Of a stretch of 64,000 nt of DNA, positions 35,307 through 47,400 are shown in pieces. The DNA lies in NCBI GenBank assembly GCA_030674185.1, contig CM060306.1, positions 1,239,132 through 1,303,131 on the forward strand, written 5' to 3'. Every line of letters starts with the position of its first letter. Within the stretch, counting starts at the first letter, position 1. Position numbers and translations under genes: made by a program. The notes under the pieces were generated by a model. It did no database searches. It worked only from the letters and a program-made list of their open reading frames with translations, and was not told the origin of the DNA. Source of the DNA: Monoplex corrugatus. Lineage: Eukaryota > Mollusca > Gastropoda > Littorinimorpha > Ranellidae.

Positions 35307-36811
35307 TTCATCAGATTACAGATGTGACAAAACAAAACCTAGATACAAAAGTACAAATTACTTATCGATTTGTGTAGCTACAACTAAAGCTTGATTTGAG
35401 TCCAGTAAACATGTGACTTCATTCTGATGAATCCGTTTGTTTTTTATTGAATAAATAATCTCCCTTTGTGCAACAAACCTCGCTTAAAATAATGATGTGG
35501 TAGTGATAAGAAAAATAATGTTAATCATAATGATTATGTGAAGACGTACACGGTAGCAGCATAGATGATGACCTTGAGGATTTACATCTCTGACTGACAG
35601 TAGTGCTGGCTGGTCTGGAAACAGCATCCTCCAAAACTTGAAAATAATCTTTCACTTTCTTTAGAGTTTGGTTGGTATGTCTTGTGTAAATGTGTGGCTT
35701 GCCTCCTTCCTTTTATGTGTGAACTCTACTACACCATAGCTTCATCTTACTGTACACATGCGAACGATCAAAATCGCAGTGTGTGCCAGCGTTACTTCTA
35801 ATGTCTTCATGTCGCTGTATGTCATGGCTTGTGTTCAATGAAATGTTACTGACATATGTATTCTGGTGACAGGAAAACTCAGTAGTTGCAGACATTTTTC
35901 GTTCATCTTTCTGACATCTAAATGGCCAAACAAGATGGCCAGGATCAGTGACCAGCACTTGTTCTCGCGTTGAGATCCCAAGGATGAAGAGTAGCTCATA
36001 TTAAACAGGAGTTTGATGTGTTTCAAGATGGGTAGGTCAGCGTTGGTGGTTAGGCCTGATAAGGACTGCCACTCCTTCTGCTTTTAGGAGATGGGCAGGA
36101 AAATGTATTTTCCCCATCATTCAGCGGGTGGTATGATGGAACCAAGCAGCCTGTTCCTGATGGCCCACACCATAGATTCTGGTCTCTTCTGGTGCTTTAT
36201 CTGTCAGAAAAACATAAACTATTTCCTTGACACTTGCAGATGATAGAAGACTTGTTTACCTTCTCTCTGTTCAGCTCATTGTTGATTGCAAGAATCCTTT
36301 GAAATTCACACATATTCTGAATATTTTATTGGCAATACTTCCTATTCTGAAACACCCAGCTCCACACCTGTGGTATTCCGTTTTTGCTTCATTTCCCCCT
36401 ACTGCACAAATGTTGATCCACTTGTGAAGAATTCACTCTATGGCCCAAAGCATGCTGTGAAACATATGGGCCATAGTGGGACATTACTTTATTTGCTGGG
36501 AACTGGCCAGGCCAGGGCAGAGTAGCTATATGGACAGATTTATCTGGACAACTCTCCTACATAGAGAAGCTATTACCTGGCATGTCATACAATGCAGTCC
36601 AACAGTGAGGTTGACCAGTTGATAAAGTGCTGCCTCCTGTGAAAGGGGATAGAGTAAACTATCCAGGCCTCAAGCTAGACAACATTGATATGGAGAACCT
36701 GTGCCTACTCCTACAGCAGACCTCTGTCCCGTGATACTGATGGCTTTCTTATGAACAGTCGTTATTAGTCATCTGTCCAGTTCCAGAATCAGATAAAAAA
36801 GATCATTCATA

Positions 36812-36843
<32 letters not shown>

Positions 36844-37320
36844 CATTCGTTCATTCATTCATTCATTCATTCATTCATAAGTATTAATGAACCAATTGGT
36901 ATATTCATTAGTTTAATCTTCATCCATTCATTTACTCGTTCACTTGCACGCGCACTTATTCATCCATTATTTTTTTTGTTTTAGGTGATTTTCTCCTCTT
37001 TTCAAATCATTGTCCTATTATTTTCATCCTAATCAATCTGAGTATTTCATTTTCCCAGTAATTTTTATTTCATTATTTTTCTTTTATGTCTTGTTAGTCA
37101 TTTTCTTGTCCAGGTGGTAGTCTTTACTGTGTTCATTTAGTCCCCAAAATACATACTGCGATGTTTGAATACTGTTTCGATGTTGACTGAATCACAGCTT
37201 CAAGAATATCATAAAATTATTTGTTTTCATCTCATTCTCTTAGCACCATCATTATAGATACAGTTGAGCTATTTCCTTTTAAATCGATTCTGCATCACAA
37301 ATGCATTCCAACATACCTAA
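35307..37320. other. Intergenic; (GATT)n/(CATT)n tetranucleotide run
   Basis: No gene seen in about 2 kb. A polyadenylation signal for receptor 1 lies at 35451. A GATT run followed by a CATT run occupies about 36811-36880. Confidence 0.6.
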
Positions 37321-37530
37321 TGTGCGTGCGTGTACACGCACGTGAGTTTGTGTGTGCATGTGTGTATGTGTGTGTTGTGTGTGTGTGTGTGTGTGTGTGT
37401 ATGTTCTGTGCGTGCTTATGTGTGTGTGTGTGTTTGAGTTTATATGTGATTATGTTGTGTGTGTGTGTGTGTATGTGTGTGAGTGGGTACAGTGTGTGTA
37501 CGGGTGTGTATGTGTATTGTATATGGTGGT

Positions 37531-37613
<83 letters not shown>

Positions 37614-37725
37614 TTCTCTCTGAAATATGTTTTTGTTTGCTTGAAAAGTAATAATGATAGGAAAATTGAATCGTACATTTTCTACACGATGACATCGTGT
37701 GTGCGTGTGTGTGTGTGTGCTGTGC

Positions 37726-37798
<73 letters not shown>

Positions 37799-38087
37799 GG
37801 TGTATGTTTGTGTGGTGTGTGTGTTGTGTGTGTGTGTGTGCGTGCGCGTGTGTGTGCGTGCCGTGTGTGTGCGTGTTTGTGTGATGTGTGTGTGTGTTGT
37901 GTGTGTGTGTGTTTTGTGTGTGTGTGTGCGTGTGTGTTTATGTGCGTGTTTTTGTGTGAGAGTGTGTGTATATGTCAGTGTATGTTTGTGTTTATGTGTG
38001 TGTGAGTGCGTGTGTGTGTGTGTGTTTGTGCGCGTATGTTTGTGTGTGCGCGTGTTTATGTGTGTATGTGTGTGTGTGTGTGTGTGT

Positions 38088-38118
<31 letters not shown>

Positions 38119-38350
38119 ATGTTTTCATGTGCGTTTGTATGTGTGTATGTGTGTATGTGTGTGATTATGTGTTTGTATGTGTCTATATGTGTTATATGTG
38201 CGTGTTTTGTGTGTGTGTGCGTGTGTGGTGTGTGTGTATATAGTATGCGTGTGTGTGTTCGTGCGTGCCTGTGAGTGTGGGGTGTATGTTGTATGGTAGT
38301 GTTATGTTTGTGTACGTTTGTGTGTGTGGGTGTGTGTGTGGTGTTGTGCG

Positions 38351-38382
<32 letters not shown>

Positions 38383-38977
38383 TTGTGTGTGTGATGTTGT
38401 GTATGTGTGATTGTGTCGGTGTGTGTGCGTGTCTGTGTACGTTGGTTGTGTATTGTGTGTGTATCTTGTGTCTGTTGTCGATGTGTTTATGTTCGTGTGT
38501 GTAGTGTGTGTGTGTGGTGTGTGCGTGCGTATGTGTTATGTTGTTTTTGTAAGTGTTGTGTATGTCTGTGTGATGTGTGTGTGTTTGTCGTATGTGTGTC
38601 GTTTGTAATGAGGGGTGATTATGTGTGTTGTTGTGTAGTTGTGTGCTATGACGCGCGCGCGTGTGTGTGTATGTGTGTGTGTGAGTTTTGAGTGTGGGCG
38701 TGCGATTGTGCGAATATGTATGTGCGTGCGTCTGTGTGTTCGTGTGTGCGTGTGTGTGTGTATGTATGTGTGTGTGTATCTATGTGTGTCTATGTTTGTA
38801 AATGTATATGTATCTGTGTGATTGTGTGTGTGTGTAATTGTGTGTGTGTATGTGTGATTGTGCGTGTATGCGTGTGTGTGTGTGGTGCGTATGCGTGTGC
38901 ATGCACGTGTGTGTGTGCGTGTGTTTATGTTTGAGTGTATGTGTGTTTGTATTGTGTGTGTGTGTGCGGTTGTATGT

Positions 38978-39029
<52 letters not shown>

Positions 39030-39052
39030 TATGTGATGTGTGGTGGTGGTCT
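37321..39052. repeat. Long GT-rich tract with an embedded unique island
   Basis: About 1.7 kb of (TG)n, with pure runs at 37536-37606, 37730-37797 and 38982-39028 separated by imperfect TG/CG/TA/TTG. Frames across it give only Cys/Val or His/Thr repeats. At 37614-37697 there is an 84-bp non-repeat island similar to 44318-44403, directly 5' of receptor 2. A 23-base A-run follows at 39090. Confidence 0.95.
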
Positions 39053-39247
39053 TTGATTTAATGTCTATTCACTAAAGTGATTTTAGACAAAAAAAAAAAA
39101 AAAAAAAAAAGGTTAATCTTCAGGAAAAAGAAATGAACCAGAAAAACAAGACAAGAAAGAAAAATTCACAAATGACGTTATCATAATTAACGATTGAAAC
39201 AGTAAAATTAGCTAACCATAACACTGAACATGAGAAGTAACGGCGCG

Positions 39248-40976
39248 TTAACGATATTTCGCTATCGGACTTTTTGACAGGCTAACAAATAATTCATATG
39301 TTAAGGATGGTGAGGCAAATATGTCAGAAACTGTCTTCGTTGATAACATAGGTATATGTCGTTTTACCCGAACGCATGAAAGAATATGACTATGTGTTAT
39401 CTTCTTTCCACACAGGCACACTACATTCCTGGTGTATTTTGTTTTGAATGCATCAAGTTTCCACCTATACATAAGGGATTGTATACTTCTGCTGGCAGGG
39501 AACCGCTTAGGTGTTTTGCTAATTTCAAAATTCATATAACATTTTTCATACTTTTTCTGTTTATCTTGAATCTGCTTCCATACGTAGGCGTCCACTAAGG
39601 TATAACACTCATGCAATGAGAGGGAAAGTTGTATATGATTTGAATCTGGTGAGCTCTTTGCCCCCCGTTTGGCAGCCCTATCAACCATATCATTGTAATG
39701 AAAAGAACTATGAGATGGTATCCAGCAGAAAGTAATATCAGTGCCTCTTAAGGATAAACTATTAATCAAGTGAGTAATTTTCAATATCATTTCAGATCTT
39801 GTTTGTAATTTTGATAATTCAAGAGCTTGAAGTACAGATTTTGAATCAACGCAAAAAAGTATCTGGGGAATTGTCCTAGGAAGATTTATCATACAATTCA
39901 AAGCCATTAAGATTGCAAAGAGTTCTGCAGTAAAGATAGATTTATAAAGTCCTATATAGAAAGATTTCTCAATTTTGAGAGCAGGTATTAAAAACGCTGA
40001 GCCTGCTTGTCTTTCAATTATTGAACCATCAGTGTAAACTTTCAAGTGATCGGAATAAAAGTCTTCTATGTGACATTTAACGTGACTTGCCAGTAAGTTG
40101 ATATTATCTTCTTTTTTTAAGTCAGTGTGGTGTATGTCAAATCGTGCTCTTTGAAGTTCCCAACTGGGTACTGGTGAAAACGAAGGTCTTAAAGTTACAG
40201 GACCTGTGTCTAAATCAATTCCAGAGCCTTTCATAACATCAGCTGTAAATGTTGCAAGCGTGACCTGTGAGGATATTGATTTAGCTCTTTTTGGAAAGTC
40301 GGTGTCTGATCTTACTTTTGTCTCTGTTTTGATGCTGTTTTCTATGGTAGTGTTTCTTAACAGAAATTTAGTAGAAGCGACTTTCCTTTGTTCATCAAGT
40401 GGCAACAATTTGATTGCATTGTATGTACGATGACAACAGGCATGCATTGGAAGACCCAGCGCAAGTTTGAAACCTTTACAATCTATGCTCTGCAGTTTTG
40501 TGAGTAAGCGTTTTGGTGCGCTGAAGAATATTTCTTGGGCATAGGTTAATTTAGATCTAATAAGCGATTTACAGAGATGAACAAGTGTTGATGCATCTTG
40601 TCCCCATATCTGTTTGCGAACTATTTTCAAGAAATTTAAACTTTTTTGAGCTTTTGTTAATAAGTATTCAATATGCTGATTCCAAGATAATTTGGCTGTA
40701 AGGAAAACTCCTAAGAATTTAATCGACTCATTATACTGAAGAAGAGTATCTCCCAGTTTGAACGTGGGAACATTTGCTGGGTTAGCTCCACTGTTAAACA
40801 AAACTATCTTTGTTTTTTCCACGGATAGATGTAGTCCATTTTCTACCATATATCGTGCTATTTTATCGAGTTCTAATTGATAACATTTACGCGTATAATT
40901 AAGACAGCGCAAAGGAGTTTTTCTTTTCATATTGACCTGCATCCACATGCATAAATCATCAGCATATTGAGCTAAA
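39248..40976 (-). CDS. LINE E ORF2, C-terminal part: RT core end, RNase H, Cys/His tail
   Basis: Open frame of about 575 codons ending at a TAA at 39248-39250. It begins with the RT core VTLAQYADDLCMW (YADD near 40945-40960), then the post-core blocks VEKTKIVLFNSGAN, IKFLGVFLTAKLSWNQHIEY and LVHLCKSLIRSKLTYAQEIF. RNase H follows: LKVYTDGS (first Asp), IFTAELFAILMALN (Glu), ILFCVDSKSVLQAL (Asp) and CWIPSHSSFHYNDMVDRAAK (His and last Asp), all catalytic residues present. The end has a CX1C...HSHILSC zinc-like motif. In I-type LINEs this enzyme removes RNA after first-strand synthesis. It is separated from the upstream RT frame by one missing base near 40975. Confidence 0.85.
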
Positions 40977-40977
40977 G

Positions 40978-41790
40978 TTACATGTTTAGAAATTTTACTG
41001 GTAAGTCATGCAATAATATCATGAAGAGAAGGGGAGCAATAACGGATCCCTGAGGGATACCCATTTGAAGAAATCGTTTTGAAGAATACACATTTTCGAT
41101 CCTCGTTTGAATTACACGGTCTTCTAAGAAGCATTTGACATAATCAAAAATGTGACCTGTTAGCCCAATACTTTTCAATTTGAATAATAATCGGGAGTGC
41201 CATACTTGGTTGTATGCTTTAGTTATATAAAAAAATGTAGCTAAAACACATTGGCGTCTGGCAAATTGTTGTTTGATATTAGTGGTTAGCTTTGTTAGGA
41301 GTTCCACTGGTGACCTGCCTTTTCTAAACCCTGCCTGATTCACTGGTAATATGTTGTTCTTTTCACAGTAGTACATCAATCTCTTTAAAATTATTATTTC
41401 CATAAGTTTACATACGTGCGATGTTAATGCAATTGGCCTATAGTTTTTCAAGTCAATATTGCATTTACCTGCTTTTAGTATAGGAACCACTATTGATTGT
41501 TTCCAATAGTCGGGCAGTTTGCCGCTATTCCAGCATTTTTTAAACATATTATGTAGCAAGGTTAAAAAATTTTCTGGTAAATTTTTCAACATCTCATTGG
41601 AAATTGCATCAAATCCTACTGATGTCTTTTTATTTGGAATTGATTTAATGGCATCTTTTAATTCTTGGAGCGTGATTGGTGCATTTACGTAGTGCGTATT
41701 ATCTGGGACAGGATCCTTGTATGCGTCGGTCTTTTCTTCCTGTGCTCTATAATTTCTACCAGAGGCAGGAAGTCCTTCTACTCGACAGAT
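40978..41790 (-). CDS. LINE E ORF2, reverse transcriptase N-terminal half
   Basis: Minus-strand frame with RT blocks in order: ELKDAIKSIPNKKTSVGFDA (block 1), VVPILKAGKCNIDLKNYRPI (block 2), LLTKLTTNIKQQFARRQCVL then FFYITKAYNQVWHSRLL (block A; the usual F/LDxxKAF Asp is replaced here by IT), and LQMGIPQGSVIAPLLFMILL (block B). It ends at a stop just before YADD because of the frame break. The block A substitution, if real, would inactivate the enzyme. Confidence 0.8.
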   Translation of the reverse strand: MCRVEGLPASGRNYRAQEEKTDAYKDPVPDNTHYVNAPITLQELKDAIKSIPNKKTSVGFDAISNEMLKNLPENFLTLLHNMFKKCWNSGKLPDYWKQSIVVPILKAGKCNIDLKNYRPIALTSHVCKLMEIIILKRLMYYCEKNNILPVNQAGFRKGRSPVELLTKLTTNIKQQFARRQCVLATFFYITKAYNQVWHSRLLFKLKSIGLTGHIFDYVKCFLEDRVIQTRIENVYSSKRFLQMGIPQGSVIAPLLFMILLHDLPVKFLNM

Positions 41791-43078
41791 CCTCAGCAAA
41801 CATGTCTGCAAAAGCTTCTGCTTTCTCCTGTGAGCTAGGTAAAGGGTTGTTTTCTAGCTTTACTGGAATTGAGGGCAACTTGATTCCATTTTTCATTGTT
41901 TTCAGTTTTTCCCAAATCTTTTGCATATCTTTATGGTCATTTACTTCATATGTACAAAAAGATGTCCAATATTGTTCTTTAGCTTGTTCTATGACTCTGT
42001 TACAGTTTATGTTCGCACTTTTCATTGCCGTATGATTTTCAGGTGACCTATTAGCTATATATTGTTTGTATTTTTCTTTCTTTTCGTTGACTGCCTTTTC
42101 ACAATCTTTATTCCACCAGACTTTTCCATGATGTTTTCCTGTTTTTGACGCTTTAAGTTCTGGAATTGAAATTTTTGCAGCCCTTAAGAGTGACTTACAG
42201 AAATCTGCGTACATATCGTTTAAGGTCGTTGTTTCAGATAGATCTGTTCTTGTATTTCGTAGGAAAGCTTTAAAACTGGCCCAATCTGCGTATTTATAGT
42301 TAAACTTGGGTAAACTATCTTGTGGTATTGCATCAAACTCAGTGATAAGATTAAGGGAAAGAAGTATGGGGATGTGATCTGATCCCAACAAGTCATCCTC
42401 TGTTTGCCATGTGGCATTTGGTGCTAGCGATGGTGAGATTAAGGTAAGGTCTATAGCTGTGGGTCTGTGGGTTGGTATATCAGGGACACGGGTAACGTGT
42501 CCGTTGTTTAGTAAGTATAAATTGGAATCTATAATATTTTCAATCAACCTGTTGCTAGTTATGTTTTTACATTCCTTGTCCCAAAATGGGGCATGTGCAT
42601 TAAAATCACCACCAACTATCCACTTGTCACGTTGATCATGAAAATGTTTCAACCACTCAGTATTCACAGAATCGGGACCTCTTGGTAGATAAACAGAGGC
42701 CAAATTCAGAACTAATGATGATGAACATTTTATAATAATTGCACACGAAGAAATAGATGAGGACGATTTTGGTACTGGCGATGACCTTTCGCAGTAGTTC
42801 AGTCTTTCACGAACATATATAGCTGTTTTTATTCGGCCACTGTCATTGATAGAGTCATATACTGGTGGATAATAAAACCCCGATATTTTAGGTACATTGG
42901 TTTTGGTGGTATTCAGCGATTGTAGAAGCAAGACTTGGATGTTTCTAGAAGATAGATAGTTACTCAAATAGGAAATGTTTCTAACAATGGAACGTGTGTT
43001 CCACTGAACAATGTTGATGTCACTGACTACACACATTTTCATGATGATCGGTTGAATAAGCTTGGAGTAGTATCCCAC
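41756..43078 (-). CDS. LINE E ORF2, endonuclease (EEP) N-terminal part
   Basis: A 440-codon frame. It has the EEP start INIVQWNTRSIVRN, the VLLLQSLN block (where many relatives have a Glu, here Gln-Ser), YVRERL, LNLASVYLPRG, WIVGGDFNAHAPFWD, AIDLTLISPSLAPN and LLGSDHIPILLSLN (catalytic Asp-His). After residue 300 comes the usual lysine-rich connector with WWNKDCEKAVNEKKEKYKQY. The frame ends at a stop at 41756 through a one-base shift; the RT frame takes over at about 41790. The first Met at 43078 is plausible, but the true start of ORF2 is not proven. Confidence 0.85.
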   Translation of the reverse strand: MGYYSKLIQPIIMKMCVVSDINIVQWNTRSIVRNISYLSNYLSSRNIQVLLLQSLNTTKTNVPKISGFYYPPVYDSINDSGRIKTAIYVRERLNYCERSSPVPKSSSSISSCAIIIKCSSSLVLNLASVYLPRGPDSVNTEWLKHFHDQRDKWIVGGDFNAHAPFWDKECKNITSNRLIENIIDSNLYLLNNGHVTRVPDIPTHRPTAIDLTLISPSLAPNATWQTEDDLLGSDHIPILLSLNLITEFDAIPQDSLPKFNYKYADWASFKAFLRNTRTDLSETTTLNDMYADFCKSLLRAAKISIPELKASKTGKHHGKVWWNKDCEKAVNEKKEKYKQYIANRSPENHTAMKSANINCNRVIEQAKEQYWTSFCTYEVNDHKDMQKIWEKLKTMKNGIKLPSIPVKLENNPLPSSQEKAEAFADMFAEDLSSRRTSCLW

Positions 43079-43225
43079 GTTTAGATGATTAGATAAACAA
43101 TTAATTTAACGTTCAAGTAAAATTTATCATAAGTAAGCAAACAAGTATATAAGTAAGTAAAACAATATAGTTGAGTACTGAACAGAGAGGAACTGAATCT
43201 GGGCTGAATCTAAAATGACCTGAAT

Positions 43226-43405
43226 CTAAAATGACCAGGGAGGGAAGAAAAACTGAGGGTGAAAGCCAGGTTTTGATTGATGGTGTTGATGGGTTGATCT
43301 CCTCCTCGGTTTTTCCCAGAAAAGCTGATGGATATGCCTCCCTATATTTCTGGCCAGAACGCTCGCCCCTCTGGTGGTTGGATGTACGTCGTCCTGGCTG
43401 ACTTG
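43226..43405 (-). pseudogene. LINE ORF1 remnant with SGNH/GDSL-esterase-like end
   Basis: About 60 codons 5' of the LINE E endonuclease, reading DDVHPTTRGASVLARNIGRH. This matches the last conserved block (DxVHP) of SGNH/GDSL esterases, which occur in ORF1 of several LINE clades. The rest of the domain is missing, the upstream being a GT tract. Whether it belongs to LINE E or to an older element cannot be told. Confidence 0.5.
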
Positions 43406-43408
43406 AGT

Positions 43409-43425
43409 GTAGTGTGTGTGTTTGT

Positions 43426-43470
<45 letters not shown>

Positions 43471-43481
43471 TGTATCTATGC

Positions 43482-43513
<32 letters not shown>

Positions 43514-43798
43514 AAGTGTGTGTATGTGTGTGTATTTTGAGTGTGTTTGTATGTGAGAGTGTGTGTATGTGTGTGTATGTGTGTTGTGCCTGTTTGTGTA
43601 TGTGTGTGTGTATGTGTGTGTCTGTTTGTGTGTATGTGTGTGTGTATGTGTATGTGTGTGTCTGCGTGTTTTTTGTGTGAGTGTTTTGTATGTATGTGTG
43701 TGATTCTTTGTGTTTGTGTGCGTGTTTTTTGTTTGTTTGTGTGTACGTGAGCATATGTATGTGTGTGTAGGGTTGTGTGTATGTTTTGTTTTGTTTTG

Positions 43799-43863
<65 letters not shown>

Positions 43864-44088
43864 TATCTTTGTGTGCGTCTGTATGTTCGTATGTGCATGT
43901 GAGTTTGTGCGTGTGAGTGTTGTTTGAGTGTGTGTATATGTGTATGTGTGTGCATATGTGTCTGTGTATATATGTGTATGTATGTGTGCATGCGTGTGTT
44001 TGCACATGTGTTTATGTGTATATGTGTGTGTGTGTGTATGTGTTCAATTGTGTGTCAGTGTGTTGTGTGTGTATGTGTGTATATGTGT

Positions 44089-44153
<65 letters not shown>

Positions 44154-44330
44154 TGAGTGTGTGAGTGTGTATGAGTGTATGTGAGTACGTGTGTGAATGT
44201 GTGTGTGTGTGTGAGTGTGTTTGTGAGTGTGTGTGAGTGTGTGTGTGTGAGAAAGAGAGAGAGAGAGTGTTTGTGTGTGTGGTGTGTGTGTGTGTGTGTG
44301 TGTGTGAGTGCGTGGGTGTGTGTCTCTTTC
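43409..44330. repeat. Long GT-rich tract, second block
   Basis: About 0.9 kb of (TG)n with pure runs at 43801-43860 and 44094-44146, plus TGTATG and GAGTG variants and a short (GA)n at 44252-44266. It runs up to the 5' flank of receptor 2. Confidence 0.95.
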
Positions 44331-44403
44331 TGACATGTGTTTTTCCTTGCTTGAAAGGTAGTAATGATAGGAAGAATGAATCATATCTTCTCTTCACAAT
44401 GAC

Positions 44404-47400
44404 ATCAGGGTTGTCAGGGTATATTGCCAATAACATCAATATGAGTGGAAACGTCCCATCAGGACGGACATTATGTACTTATCTGTTCCCACTGGCAATG
44501 TGATCATGATCAGTGCAAAACTGTTTAAAAGTTTAACCATCAAGATACATGCTTGTGATTCTGAATTTTGTTATAGAATTGTACTGTTAAAGGACGGGAT
44601 TGGATATTACGATGTCCGTGTGTTCAAGGCAACAATGTTGAACATCGAAATCCGTTTGTCTTATTTTTTGTGCAACTATGAAAGATGCTTCCAAGTCTTC
44701 TTTTCTGGGCACCCTGAAATTAAACCACCTCAAAAACTACCCATTGGCTTATTCAACTGTTCTGTTGATCATTATCCCAGCTTTCAGCACCACCTGGACT
44801 GTAACCTGAGATAGAGTGTGAAAGTGGACAGGATGAAACAGAACACTGTCCCTTCAGCAGTCCTGAGTGTCAGGGTGGGGTGCCGTTATGTGGCTATTGC
44901 TACAAACTCATCAGCAATCTACTCCTCCAAATGTTTGACAAGTCAGAAACACGTGGGGACAGAAGAGCAAGGGAGTACTGTAGGTCTGTAGGTGGCACAT
45001 TGGGCATACCTAAATGTAACAATGACTGGCTTACAGCCGTCAAACAACTGACCAAACTGTCTTGGATATTATCAGAAACGGTTTTAGTTGGATTGTATAT
45101 TGATGTGTCTCATCCAAATATGTACAGGCGTAATATTGTTGACCAGGACAGAACAGTTCTTTATCATTCCATTAATTTCATTAGTCTTACAAGGGAGTTT
45201 CTTCGTAAGGTTCAAAGAAAAGAATGTATTTCTCAAACGAACCATGACTTTTATCTGTCCAATTGTCAATCCAGATTTTTCACACCACGGGATGGGGCTG
45301 TGTGTGAATTCAGGAAGAAGATCGATGTAAAGCGTAATGATTCAGTATCAATATCATTGACCAACACGCAGGTTTTGTTGTACACACAACAACAATCTCT
45401 GACAATGTGTCCTGGTGGTCATGTGACGCATACCTTTCTTCTGTGTGGAACTGATCCATTCAACGTGTGTGGTGAAGAGTACAGGTCTCCATGTACGTTT
45501 GCATGGAATTCATCACACAAACATGACACTGAGTCAAAAGATCAGTACACCACTTTAGTCCAGACATTTACATGTCATGATGGGGTCACCACGTGTCATA
45601 TACCCTAGTATGTGACTTTATACCTGATTGTCAGGATAAGAGTGATGAGTCCTTCTGTACACATCCTCCTTGTGTCAACATGTTTACCTGTACCAATGGT
45701 CAATGTGTGTCTTATGATCAAGTGTGTGACCAACTGTCTCAATGTTCAGGTGAATCAGACGAAAAGAATTGCGATGATTATGTAGGTGATTTATGGGACC
45801 AGTCTTTTCCATCACCTGCTCTCATCAATTTTGATGGCAACAACAAGTTCATATCAACACCAATGAATACGAATGACACATGTCCTGATAGTCACTATCG
45901 TTGTCCTGGGAAGTTAAATGACTGCCTGCCAGTCTACACACGATGCAATGGAATATACGACTGTATTGGCCATGAGGATGAAGAAGGTTGTGAGGAAGTT
46001 ATGTGTCCTGGATTCTTTCGATGCAGAGCTTCAACAATATGTGTCCATGGCGACCACCTGTGTGATGGCTGGCCTCACTGCCCGATGCATGATGATGAAT
46101 TAGCGTGTTATATATCCTGTCCTGCAGGATGTCTATGTCAAGGTCATTCTTTTCTGTGTCTGCAGTCTTTCTCTGCTTCACTTTTCAGCCAGCTCCGTTC
46201 CTTGGATGCCACTGGTTCAGAAATAAATCTGTCTGATCTGAGTAGTCATGTATATCTAATTCATCTGATATTTGCCAATTGTTCCTTAAGCTTTCTGCCT
46301 AACATGGCGTGGTTCAATCTGAGGTTTCTGGACCTCACAGGCAATAGGCTGCAGCATGTCAACATGAGTCACTTTGTTCGTCTGAACAGTCTACAAACAT
46401 TGTCCCTGTCAAAAAATCCTCTCATCTCACTCTACTTCCATTCCATGTCTGTTGTACACCAAAGTACGCTAGAGACGATAGATTTGTCACTCACCACGCT
46501 AACAGTGTTTGATACCAAAGCCTTGTCGAAATTCTTGCGTTTGAAGAAACTGAATTTAACATTTACTACCATTCACACTATCAGCTCTTATGGCTTTCAA
46601 TTCACACCACAGTTGACTGAAGTGTACATGGATGGTAGTCCTATCAAAACATTTCCACCTAATCTTTTCAGAGGTCTTTCCAACCTAGACATAATAGCGG
46701 CACAGAACTACAAAGTATGCTGCAAGGACATACTTCCAGACGGTCCTGATGACATCGTTTGCACAGCTCCCAAGGATGAGGTTTCGTCCTGTAAAGATTT
46801 ATTGCAATCTCAAATGTACCGAGTGTTTCTGTGGCTGATCAGCAGCCTGTCAATAACAGGAAATGTCTTCTGTTTCGTACTACGTTTGTCTTCACGAAAG
46901 ATAGCATCTTCCAGTGGTTTCAGTGTTTTTGTCACCACCCTGACCCTGGCTGACTTTCTGATGGGGACCTACATTGCTATAATTGGAGTGGCTGATGAAC
47001 TATTTCGTGGCAGATATCTCCATTTTGATGACACATGGAAAAGCAGTGTGGCCTGTAAGGTGGCAGGATTTCTGTCCCTGTTCTCCAGTGAGGCATCAGC
47101 TCTAATTATCGGGCTCATCACGCTTGATCGTTTTATTGTTATTGGCTTTCCATTCAGCTCTTTACGGTTTGACAGAACATCAGCAGCAATGGCTTGTCTG
47201 TTGACTGGGTTGATTGCTTGGATTCTTGCCTTTGTGCCTTTACTTCCAGTGACATCACACTGGACTTTTACAGCCAGACAGGTATTTGTATTCCTCTGCC
47301 AGTAACTAGACGTTCATTTAATGGACAGGTATATTCCTTCAGCATAATGATTATCCTGAATTTTGTGTTGTTTCTGTTAATCTCAGCAGGACAAGCTTCA

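Larger units (their letters stand above)
39062..43408 (-). mobile_element. LINE E (I/Nimb-like, RNase H-bearing), near-complete
   Basis: A 4.3 kb minus-strand element between two GT tracts. Order: fragment of an esterase-like ORF1 end (43405-43226), EEP endonuclease (43078-41756), reverse transcriptase (41811 to about 40800), RNase H (about 40050-39640), C-terminal Cys/His region. Only two coding breaks are seen, each about one base: near 41770 and near 40975. It is 5'-truncated inside ORF1 against the GT tract at 43408. The 3' end is not sharply defined (39062-39247), and no target-site duplication could be read because both sides are repetitive. Confidence 0.8.

Noticed and set aside
36811..36880. 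CRISPR-like array of short repeats
   Set aside because: Simple GATT/CATT tetranucleotide repeat without spacers in a eukaryotic sequence.
37321..39052. Long Cys/Val-rich and His/Thr-rich reading frames (also at 43.4-44.4, 55.3-55.5 and 55.8-56.1 kb)
   Set aside because: They are translations of (TG)n/(AC)n repeats in every frame and carry no domain or coding bias.
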